A DNA stretch of 64,000 nucleotides from Telmatobacter sp. DSM 110680 (GTDB taxonomy: Bacteria > Acidobacteriota > Terriglobia > Terriglobales > Acidobacteriaceae), in contig NZ_CP121196.1 in NCBI RefSeq assembly GCF_039994875.1, positions 1,426,001-1,490,000 on the forward strand, read 5' to 3'. Shown one piece after another: positions 44,731 through 52,918 of the stretch (position 1 is its first letter; each line of letters starts with the position of its first letter). The notes beneath the pieces were generated by a model. That model saw nothing but the letters and a program-made list of their open reading frames with translations. It ran no database searches and was not told the DNA's origin. The position numbers and the translations under genes were made by a program.

Positions 44731-45537
44731 CTACTTCACCAGCTTCCACTTCAACCGCGTATAGGCCACGCGAAATCCTTTGCGCTCTGCGTTGCGCTGC
44801 GAGTTGGATCCAGCTTCCGCCACCATCATTGCCAGGTCGCATCCATGCTCGGCCGCGTAGCGCATGCGCACTTCAAGCAGAGCCGCCTGCAGCCCACGCC
44901 GGCGCATCTCGGGAGCCGTAGCCGCTCCACCGAACAGCGCTACACCATCGTGCACAATTAAAGCTCCGGCGGCTCCCGGTACCCCGTCTACCTCAGCTAG
45001 AAAGCACGGGCTCCCTTCACGCACCACAAGCATCACTCCGGCCTCACGCACAAAGTTCTCGAACTCGGGATGTTCATGCGTCCACCCCTTCGCATTGATG
45101 TCGCTCCAAAGCTGCGCTTCATCAAGTCCGACGACGCGCACACGGATGTTGTCGGCATGCTTTTCTGCCGGCAGTTCCACCGCGCGATAGAGCACGCTGC
45201 TGATTTCAAACGGACGGTAACCGCGTGCACACAACAGGTCGAGCGTCGTGGCCCCAGCGAAGGGACAAACCTCGTGCATGACCTCGGCGTCGCGAACGAG
45301 AAAGAATCTCTCAATCTCATCGAGAGCAGCAGATGTCAGTTCCTCAAACAGTCCCAGGCCAAAGGTTTGCGTCGTAGGCGCATCGACACCGTCGAAAACA
45401 ACCGTTGCTCCTGCGCATTTCATCCACTCCGAGGTGCTCTGGGGAAAAAGTCTCTTCCGCGCCATTGCGAACTGCGCACAGGAAAAGGCCTCCGTGGCCT
45501 CGAGTCGCTTTGCCAATTCAAGATTCGCAAAAATCAT
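44731..45537 (-). CDS. GNAT-family N-acetyltransferase
   Basis: The start is the ATG at 45537 (MIFANLELAKRLEATEA); the frame is open to 45588. The 268-residue product has a C-terminal GNAT domain with motif A APEMRRRGLQAALLEVRMRY and the following strand/helix CDLAMMVAEAGSNSQRNAER with KGFRVAYTR. The N-terminal half is a second, degenerate GNAT-like region. The acceptor is unknown. Convergent with the asparaginase gene, divergent from maf. Confidence 0.85.
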   Translation of the reverse strand: MIFANLELAKRLEATEAFSCAQFAMARKRLFPQSTSEWMKCAGATVVFDGVDAPTTQTFGLGLFEELTSAALDEIERFFLVRDAEVMHEVCPFAGATTLDLLCARGYRPFEISSVLYRAVELPAEKHADNIRVRVVGLDEAQLWSDINAKGWTHEHPEFENFVREAGVMLVVREGSPCFLAEVDGVPGAAGALIVHDGVALFGGAATAPEMRRRGLQAALLEVRMRYAAEHGCDLAMMVAEAGSNSQRNAERKGFRVAYTRLKWKLVK

Positions 45538-45635
45538 AGCGCTCCCGATCCTACATGCCGGATGCTGTCGATTGCACTTCCATTTCACGTCATGGTGCTA
45601 CGTTCGCTGCGCCGCGCTACTCTAGAGAAGCCCCC

Positions 45636-46199
45636 ATGCGCCGACTTATCCTCGCTTCCGCTTCGCCTCGCCGCCGCGAATTGCTTGCCCAGGCCGGCTA
45701 CACATTTGAGGTGCAGCCCGCACACGTTAACGAGGATCTGTACGCGGACGAAGACCCGATCGCTTACGTTGTCCGGCTAGCACGCGACAAAGCCCAAGCG
45801 ATGTACAACGCGCTCAACGACCCTCAAGCCACAGTGCTCGGGGCTGACACCACAGTCACGCTCGATGGCCACATCCTGGCCAAGCCGGAAGACGCTGCCG
45901 ACGCAGCGCGTATGCTTCGACTGCTCTCTGGCCGAACTCACCGCGTAATTACCGGCGTGGCGCTGGCAACAGCAGCGGGCACAGAAGTCGCCGCCGAAGT
46001 GACCGGAGTGCAGTTCCTCACGATAAGCGATGAAGAAATCGCAGCATACATCGCCACTGGCGAGCCCATGGATAAAGCTGGCGCTTATGGCATTCAGGGC
46101 CTCGCCGCCAAGTGGATTCCTCGCATTCAGGGTTGCTACTTCAACGTCGTAGGCCTGCCACTAGCGCTCGTCGCAACGATGCTTGAATCATCAGACTGA
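45636..46199 (+). CDS. maf: Maf-family nucleoside triphosphate pyrophosphatase
   Basis: The start is the ATG at 45636; an upstream frame to 45555 is not needed. The 187-residue product has SASPRRRELL, the metal-binding LGADTTV, LSGRTHRVITG and MDKAGAYGIQGLAAKWI. The last motif is that of the dTTP/UTP-type (YhdE) Maf enzymes. It hydrolyses non-canonical or excess nucleotides to the monophosphate and is linked to septum control. Full length. Confidence 0.92.
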   Translation: MRRLILASASPRRRELLAQAGYTFEVQPAHVNEDLYADEDPIAYVVRLARDKAQAMYNALNDPQATVLGADTTVTLDGHILAKPEDAADAARMLRLLSGRTHRVITGVALATAAGTEVAAEVTGVQFLTISDEEIAAYIATGEPMDKAGAYGIQGLAAKWIPRIQGCYFNVVGLPLALVATMLESSD

Positions 46200-46214
46200 C
46201 AACTGCGAACTACG
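46194..46214. repeat. Short degenerate heptamer run
   Basis: GACTGAC, AACTGCG, AACTACG follow one another across the end of maf and the 22-bp gap to the GH31 gene. The 7-base period resembles the arrays in the phage cassette, but only three imperfect units are present. Confidence 0.35.
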
Positions 46215-46221
46215 ACGTTAC

Positions 46222-48573
46222 TCAGGGCCTTAGCACCAGGCGATCGCCCTTGTAGATCACCCCGCGTGCCTGCGCCGTGCTGTCAGCGATTCCCACGCCA
46301 CGTCCGTCGCTCACGACCACGACATTGAACGTATGCTTCTCCGCCATGCCCGGATAGCTTCCTTCGCGTGCGGCAAACGCCAGTGTCTTTGCCGTATCAT
46401 CCCAATGCAACTTGATGGTTGCATGTTGTCCGTTGGCGTAGTCGTACTTATCGTTCTCATCTTCGTAGAAGGTGAAATCCCCGTCTGCCCCCGGATAGAC
46501 CCGAATCTCAATCGGGTCCGCGGGTTTCTCCGTTGACCATTCCATCGTCGGGCCCATCGGGACGATGGAGCCCGCGCGGACGTACAGCGGCAGTTTTGCC
46601 AGCGGCGCGTCAGCTTCGATGCGCTTTCCACCCTCAACCTTTGCGCCTGTCCAGAAGTCGTACCACGTCGCCTTAGGCAGGTACGTCGTGCGGCTCGTTG
46701 CGCCCTGCGTGGTCACAGGACTCACCAGGATTGCCGGTCCAAAGAGATATTCATCGCCCGTGTTCTGCGCCTCGACATCATTGCGCCAATCCATCACCAG
46801 TGGCCGCATCAGCGTGCCATGGTTGCTGGTCACCTGCCACGCCTCAGAGTAGATATAGGGCAGCAGGCGATAACGCAGATTGTCGTAGTCCACCAAGATC
46901 TTCTGCGCATCGGGCCCGTACGACCACAGCTCGTTCTCATCCGGATAGCGCGTCCCATGCACTCGGAAGATCGGCGAAAACGTCCCAAACTGGAACCAGC
47001 GCACAAACAGTTCGCGGAATTTCGGGTCATTCAAATTACCGCCGGAGATAAACCCGCCAATGTCTGTCGTCCAGTAAGGATTGCCGGAGATCGAATAATT
47101 CAACCCCGCCGGAATCTGCCGCGCGAACGTCACCCAATCGCTGAGCACATCGCCTGACCACGCAGTCACGCCGTAACGCTGGACTCCTGCATAGCCCGAA
47201 CGCGACAGAATGAACACCCGCTTCTTGTCCGACGCAGCCTGCTGGCCTTCCGACACGCCGCCCGTGTGGAACAGCGGAAATATATTGGCATAACGGGCTC
47301 CTGACCCAATCGCCAGTTTGTGATCAAGAAGAATGTTCTCTTGCTTGCCTTCGGTCTCCGGCTCATCCGTGTCCAGCCACCAAGCGTCTACGCCTTTCTG
47401 ATACAGCGCGGTGTTGATGTTCTCCCAATATTTCTTCCGCGCATCATTATTTGTTGCGTCATACAGCGCCTGCCCCAGCGGATGAAAACCGCCTGACAGA
47501 GTCTTCGCAACAAACCAGCCATTCTTGTCGAACTCATCATAGGTAGTGCTGCCCGGCCTGAAATAAGGCCACACCGAGACCATCAGATGAAAGTGCTCAT
47601 CATGTAGTTTGTTGATCATCCCCTGCGGATCGGGGTATTTGGAATTCCATTTCATCTCGCCCATCGTGACCCACCAGAACCAGTCCTGCACGATGTTGTC
47701 CACGGGAATATGCAGCGCCCGATACTTCGCCGCCACGCCTTCGATCTCCGCCTGCGACTGATACTTGTTCTTGCACTGCCAGAAGCCGTAGGCCCAGCGC
47801 CCAAACAGCGGTACCTCGCCTGTCAGTTCGCGATAGTGTCCGATAATCTGGTCCGCGTCCGGCCCGTAGAAGAAGTAGTAGTCAACGCGATCCGCTACTT
47901 CGCCGCTCATGTAAAGCCAGTGGACAAATCGGTTATTCACCACGCTGCGCGATGGATTGTTCCAGAAGATGCCATATCCATTCGTTGAAACCAGCAGCGG
48001 TACCGCGATCTCCGTGTTTTCCTGCGACAGGTCGACAGTCTCGCCGCGATAGTTCCAAACGCCGGCCTGGTGCTGGCCGAGACCGTAAAACCCCTCATGC
48101 GATCCGTAAATCCCGAAGGCGACCTCTGCGTGATAGGTTTGCTCACCGTTGACCTCCGCCGGATGAAGCATCCGGTACGTGTCGGTCGTCAGTTGTTTGC
48201 CGTCGGCGCCCTGGTAGTGGATAGATCCGCTTTCACGCTCAATCGCAACTTTCAGTTTGCCGGTTGTCAACGTGATCGCCTTGTCATTCTCAGAAACGTC
48301 GAAATTCGCAGCTGGCCAATCGGTCTTGATCACCACATGATCCGATGAGGACGTAGTTTGTTTTGCATCGAGCGGCGCATAGGTCACGTGGAGCACGTCG
48401 GGTGCGTCCACTTCGAACTTGAGTACGCCGCCTTTCTGGTGAATTTCAAGGCCGTTAGCCTGTTTCTCAAAGCTGACCACAGGGTTTGGCGGATTCCACT
48501 GAGCCACGATTGCAACCGGCGCCAAAGCCGCACAAACCACGAGAAATGCTGCTGCCCATCCACGAACGGCCAT
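46222..48573 (-). CDS. Secreted glycoside hydrolase family 31 (alpha-xylosidase/alpha-glucosidase type)
   Basis: The start is the ATG at 48573 (MAVRGWAAAFLVVCAALAPV), which begins a signal peptide ending IVAQ; the frame is open to 48645. The 783-residue product has an N-terminal beta-sandwich, a TIM barrel with the GH31 nucleophile Asp401 in WWLDTDEPE, and the downstream SRSGYAGVQRYGVTAWSGD and PYWTTDIGGFISGG motifs, then C-terminal beta domains. It would release alpha-linked xylose or glucose from oligosaccharides in the periplasm. No glycan transporter is adjacent. Confidence 0.92.
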   Translation of the reverse strand: MAVRGWAAAFLVVCAALAPVAIVAQWNPPNPVVSFEKQANGLEIHQKGGVLKFEVDAPDVLHVTYAPLDAKQTTSSSDHVVIKTDWPAANFDVSENDKAITLTTGKLKVAIERESGSIHYQGADGKQLTTDTYRMLHPAEVNGEQTYHAEVAFGIYGSHEGFYGLGQHQAGVWNYRGETVDLSQENTEIAVPLLVSTNGYGIFWNNPSRSVVNNRFVHWLYMSGEVADRVDYYFFYGPDADQIIGHYRELTGEVPLFGRWAYGFWQCKNKYQSQAEIEGVAAKYRALHIPVDNIVQDWFWWVTMGEMKWNSKYPDPQGMINKLHDEHFHLMVSVWPYFRPGSTTYDEFDKNGWFVAKTLSGGFHPLGQALYDATNNDARKKYWENINTALYQKGVDAWWLDTDEPETEGKQENILLDHKLAIGSGARYANIFPLFHTGGVSEGQQAASDKKRVFILSRSGYAGVQRYGVTAWSGDVLSDWVTFARQIPAGLNYSISGNPYWTTDIGGFISGGNLNDPKFRELFVRWFQFGTFSPIFRVHGTRYPDENELWSYGPDAQKILVDYDNLRYRLLPYIYSEAWQVTSNHGTLMRPLVMDWRNDVEAQNTGDEYLFGPAILVSPVTTQGATSRTTYLPKATWYDFWTGAKVEGGKRIEADAPLAKLPLYVRAGSIVPMGPTMEWSTEKPADPIEIRVYPGADGDFTFYEDENDKYDYANGQHATIKLHWDDTAKTLAFAAREGSYPGMAEKHTFNVVVVSDGRGVGIADSTAQARGVIYKGDRLVLRP

Positions 48574-48797
48574 CGAATACGTTTCCTTTTTATTGCGGAG
48601 TTCCAAACGCATCAAGTGTAACCCCCTGCACGTCTCCCCACTCACGACCAGCCCGAAGCACGATGCCTACAGTAGAAATAAAGCCATTTCAGCACCTTCG
48701 TGACTTTGAAATAGCCCTTATGGGTCAAAAGAATCAGAGATTGTCCGGTAGTATCTGCGGTACACTTCCACCATTCCACCAAGGGACCCGTTCATCT

Positions 48798-50774
48798 ATG
48801 CGATCCAGAATCGCCCACCTGTTTGCGCTCTGCTGTGCAGCCTCATCTTTTCCAGCACTCATCCACGCCCAGTTTCAGGCGCCCACAAAAGAGGAATTGG
48901 AGATGACATCTGATTCCAAGGCGCCGGGTGCTGACGCCGTCTATCTCTATCGTGAAGAGAGGTCAGACGACAATCTCCACTACCACAGCTACTACGTGCG
49001 CCTCAAAGTGCTCACGGAGAAGGGCAAGGAACTAGCTACCGTTCGCACCCCTTACGAACGCCGTAGCTTTAAAGTGACAGACATCCAGGGTCGCACCATC
49101 CATCGCGATGGCACCGTGATTGCGCTCAATACCAAGCCATCCGATTTGACCGACGTCAAGACCAAGGACTATCAGGTCAATACCATGGTGTTCACCCTGC
49201 CCAGCGTTGAGGTCGGCAGCATTCTTGAATACCGACTCCAGATCCGCTATGACGACGACATGGTCTCGTCGCCAACATGGCAGGTCCAGCAACCGTATTA
49301 TGTCCGCAAAGCGCATTACTTCTTCCAGCCATCCTCAAAGCTTGAGTACATCACCAACTCTCGCGGCGATCCGGCCAACAAGCTGATGTATGGGGTGATT
49401 GGCCCGAAAGATACAAAGATCGTGAGCGACACTACCGGTCGCTACACATACGACGTCAGCGATGTTCCCCCAATTCCCACGGACGACTGGATGCCGCCGC
49501 TCAATAGCATCCACTGGCGTGTCGAGTTTTACTACACCGGCTATACCAGCGGATCGGAGTTCTGGCAGAAGGAAGGGAAGCGCTGGGCTAAGGAAACCGA
49601 TCACTTTGCCACCCCGAGCAAGGCCCTGAAGGACGCGGTCTCCAAAATCGTCGCCCCCACTGACACCGATGAGCAAAAAGCTCGCAAACTCTACGAAGAG
49701 GTGATGAAACTCGATAACACCGACTTCACGCGCGAAAAATCCAGCGCCGAACGCAAGGCCGAAAAACTAAAACAAATCAAAGACGCTGAGGATGTCTGGA
49801 ACCAGAAGAGCGGTTCTTCCGACGACATTGCCCTGCTTTATGTAGCCCTCGCCCGCGCTGCCGGACTTCACGTCTATCCGATGCAGGTGGTCGACCGCAA
49901 CCGTGCGCTCTTCGACCAGAATTATCTGTCGCTTTCTCAGTTGGATGATTACATTGCCGTCCTTTCGATCAACGGGAAGGACGTGTTGGTCGATCCGGGC
50001 GAAAAGATGTGCCCCTTCGGCGTGCTGCATTGGAAACATTCCTACGCATCCGGTCTCAGGCTGACAGATAATGGGCCATCCGGCGGTACAACCCCGGCGG
50101 TGGCTTATACCACGTCAAGCATAAGCCGGGTCGCAAACCTCCAAATCGACCCATCCGGAAATGTGAAAGGAGTTGCGCGTTTCATTCTTACCGGACAGGA
50201 AGCTTTGCACTGGCGCCAGCTTGCACTGAGGAATGACGAAGCCGAAGTCAAGAAGCAGTTCACCGAGAGCATTCATGCCGACTTACCGGACGGTGTTCAG
50301 GCTGACTTCGATCATTTTCTCGGTCTCGATCAGTACAACTCCAACCTCATGGCTTTCGTAACCGTCTCCGGTGCTCTCGGAACCGCGACTGGAAAACACT
50401 TCTTCCTCCCCGAACAGTTCTTCCAGGCGCACGCAAAACATCCCTTCGTTGCGCAGGATAAGAGAACCACACCCATCGACGTGCACTACCCGCGTATGGA
50501 AACGGATGAGGTTACCTACCATCTGCCGTCGGATTTTTCCGTAGAGATTCCGCCACCGCCCGGAGCAATCACCTGGCCTGAACACGCCGTACTTAAGGTC
50601 GTTGCCGCTGCCAAAGATAATGACGTCACCATCGGCCGTACTGCAGCATTCAACTTCACCATGCTGCCGTCGAATCAATACGGCGATCTTCACGATTTCT
50701 ATCAAAAGGTTGCCACCGCCGATCAACAGCAGCTGGTGCTGACTCGTTCGCAGACCGCTGCTAAAGGAAATTGA
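48798..50774 (+). CDS. DUF3857 protein with a non-catalytic transglutaminase-like domain
   Basis: The start is the ATG at 48798 (signal peptide ending IHAQ); the frame is open to 48486 through the neighbouring gene. The 658-residue product has DUF3857 (about 50-230: HSYYVRLKVLTEKGKELATV; FTLPSVEVGSILEYRLQIRY) and a transglutaminase-like core (about 270-410). Compared with its neighbour, the catalytic Cys is Ser340 (SGSSDDIALL) and the His is Asp384 (LDDYIAVL); only the Asp in VDPGE remains. So the fold is kept but thiol catalysis is lost. It lies 2 bp upstream of the second, apparently active copy. Confidence 0.85.
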   Translation: MRSRIAHLFALCCAASSFPALIHAQFQAPTKEELEMTSDSKAPGADAVYLYREERSDDNLHYHSYYVRLKVLTEKGKELATVRTPYERRSFKVTDIQGRTIHRDGTVIALNTKPSDLTDVKTKDYQVNTMVFTLPSVEVGSILEYRLQIRYDDDMVSSPTWQVQQPYYVRKAHYFFQPSSKLEYITNSRGDPANKLMYGVIGPKDTKIVSDTTGRYTYDVSDVPPIPTDDWMPPLNSIHWRVEFYYTGYTSGSEFWQKEGKRWAKETDHFATPSKALKDAVSKIVAPTDTDEQKARKLYEEVMKLDNTDFTREKSSAERKAEKLKQIKDAEDVWNQKSGSSDDIALLYVALARAAGLHVYPMQVVDRNRALFDQNYLSLSQLDDYIAVLSINGKDVLVDPGEKMCPFGVLHWKHSYASGLRLTDNGPSGGTTPAVAYTTSSISRVANLQIDPSGNVKGVARFILTGQEALHWRQLALRNDEAEVKKQFTESIHADLPDGVQADFDHFLGLDQYNSNLMAFVTVSGALGTATGKHFFLPEQFFQAHAKHPFVAQDKRTTPIDVHYPRMETDEVTYHLPSDFSVEIPPPPGAITWPEHAVLKVVAAAKDNDVTIGRTAAFNFTMLPSNQYGDLHDFYQKVATADQQQLVLTRSQTAAKGN

Positions 50775-50776
50775 TC

Positions 50777-52768
50777 ATGGAAATTCGGCTTCGGGCCTTT
50801 CCTAGTCTTCAGCCCCTCACGATCGCAGTTGTTTTGGCGGCCATCTCGACCCCGGGCTGGGCCGGCCTTTTCAACAAGAATCAGCCCGTGCCCGATTGGG
50901 CTCTTCAAGCCAACAAGACCCACACTCCCGACTATGCAAAGGACGCGTCATCCGTAGTCCTCTATGAAGAGTACGTGGAATCTGTCGATGGTAACGGCCG
51001 TGCAACAGAACGCCATCGCAAGGTGCTGCGCGTTCTTAAACCACAGGGACGGAAAAATTATTGCGACGTTGGTTACGACGTCGATGAAAAGATCAACTAC
51101 TTCCGAGCATGGACCATTGCAGCCGACGAAAAGCAATACATGGCGCAGGACACCGATTTTGCCGAAGTGGGGGACACCAGCGTTCCGATTATGCTCTCCA
51201 CGCATAAGCTTCGCGTCGCGGTTCCGCCGGCCATCGATATTGGCGCAACGGTAGTCTGTGAATCGGAAGAAATTCTGCAGCCCTACTTGCATGAAACCAT
51301 CTGGGATATTCAGCAAAACACTCCGGTCGTCTTCCAGGCGCTTGAAGTCGATCTCCCTGCCGGGCGCCCGCACGCGCAATCCTGGCACAGCTTCAAATCG
51401 GTTGCCGCGGTGGAGGTTTCCCCGAATCATTGGCGCTGGGAATTGAAAGACATGCCCGCGCTCGATCTGCGCGACATCCCTTCGCGTCCGGAGTGGGAAG
51501 CGCTTGCGGCTCGGATGAGCGTGCAATGGGGCGACGCTGCGGTGGAGGGAACTGACAACGAGTGGAAGGCAATCGGACAGTGGGTCACGACGCTCGAAGC
51601 GGACCGCCCGGTGCCTTCGCCCGAGATCACGTCCTTTACGCAGACACTGATTGCGGGTGCCCCGGATTTCTACACCAAGCTTAGCCGCATTACCGATTCC
51701 ATCCAGAAAAACATCCGTTACTTCATCGTCGAGCGCGGCATCGGCGGCCTGCAGGCTAATCACGCCGCCGACATCTTCCGCAATCGCTACGGTGACTGTA
51801 AAGACAAGACCACCCTGCTGATCGCCATGTTGCGCGTAGCCGGCATCAATGCGTATTACGTCCCGGTGGATGCGCGCCGTGGCATCGTCGATCCTGAAGA
51901 CCCATCACTTTACGGCAATCACATGATCACCGCGATCGAGCTTCCAGCCGACGTGAACGACTCACGGCTGCTCGCGATTGTGAAAGCGCACGACGGCAAA
52001 CGCTATCTGATCTTCGATCCGACCAACCAACACACGCCCGTGGGAAATCTGCCGTCGTACCTGCAGGGAAGCTATGGCACACTCGCTGCGGGTCCGGCTA
52101 GCCAGATCATTGCCCTTCCTGTGCTGCCACCCGATGCCAACGGCAATGTCCGCAAGGGCGCATTCACGCTGGCTTCCGACGGAACGCTTAGCGGCCAGGT
52201 GGACACAACTCACTTTGGTCCTGAAGGAGCTGAACTGCGTCACGATCTTAAGGATTCCGACGAAAAGGAACGTCGCGAGTCACTGGAGACGGCCATCTCC
52301 CACGATGTGCCCGGCGTAGTCCTCAACTCCTTTCAATTCGTTCAGCCGTCTGAACTCGACAAACCGCTCGAGGTGCACTACAAGTTGACAGCCTCGCAAT
52401 ATGCGCATCAGGCCGGAACCTTGCTGCTCGTGCGGCCGCGCGTTGTGGGCTCGCACGCCATGGCGTTTAATGACAAGCCGCGCACTGTTCCCATCGACCT
52501 CAGCGCGACAGGTCACTGGCATGACAGCTTCGACATCACGCTGCCATCGGGCTACGTTGTCGATGAGACGCCGGACCCGGTTAATCTCGATCTTGATTTC
52601 GCCAGCTACCACTCCACCATCACTACTAAAGGGGACCAGCTTCACTATGAGCGCGAATTTGTCGTTCGCCAGGTGGAACTCCCTGCCGCCCGCGCCGGAG
52701 ACTTCCGCAAACTCGAAAGCGCCATCCTGATGGATGAGAAGGGAACAGCGGTCCTCAAAAAGCAGTGA
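50777..52768 (+). CDS. DUF3857 protein with an active-site-complete transglutaminase-like domain
   Basis: The start is the ATG at 50777, 2 bp after the stop of the first copy, with AAAGGA nine bases upstream. The 663-residue product has a signal peptide (ending PGWAG), DUF3857, then a transglutaminase/protease-like domain with Cys341 (RYGDCKDKTTLLIAM), His382 (YGNHMITAI) and Asp in LIFDPTN, and a C-terminal beta domain. It should act in the periplasm on peptides or proteins; substrate unknown. Probably an operon with, and a complex partner of, the upstream paralogue. Confidence 0.88.
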   Translation: MEIRLRAFPSLQPLTIAVVLAAISTPGWAGLFNKNQPVPDWALQANKTHTPDYAKDASSVVLYEEYVESVDGNGRATERHRKVLRVLKPQGRKNYCDVGYDVDEKINYFRAWTIAADEKQYMAQDTDFAEVGDTSVPIMLSTHKLRVAVPPAIDIGATVVCESEEILQPYLHETIWDIQQNTPVVFQALEVDLPAGRPHAQSWHSFKSVAAVEVSPNHWRWELKDMPALDLRDIPSRPEWEALAARMSVQWGDAAVEGTDNEWKAIGQWVTTLEADRPVPSPEITSFTQTLIAGAPDFYTKLSRITDSIQKNIRYFIVERGIGGLQANHAADIFRNRYGDCKDKTTLLIAMLRVAGINAYYVPVDARRGIVDPEDPSLYGNHMITAIELPADVNDSRLLAIVKAHDGKRYLIFDPTNQHTPVGNLPSYLQGSYGTLAAGPASQIIALPVLPPDANGNVRKGAFTLASDGTLSGQVDTTHFGPEGAELRHDLKDSDEKERRESLETAISHDVPGVVLNSFQFVQPSELDKPLEVHYKLTASQYAHQAGTLLLVRPRVVGSHAMAFNDKPRTVPIDLSATGHWHDSFDITLPSGYVVDETPDPVNLDLDFASYHSTITTKGDQLHYEREFVVRQVELPAARAGDFRKLESAILMDEKGTAVLKKQ

Positions 52769-52918
52769 TCAAGTTTCTCCATGGGGGGATGCAGGCCGCG
52801 CGGTATTATGCGTGCGGCCTACTTTTTGGCGCTTAACCTTTGTCAATGGTCCTGCAAACGCTTGCCAGGGAATTGAACCAGCGCGCCATACGCCGCTCCG
52901 TTGTCCTACTCTAAAGAC

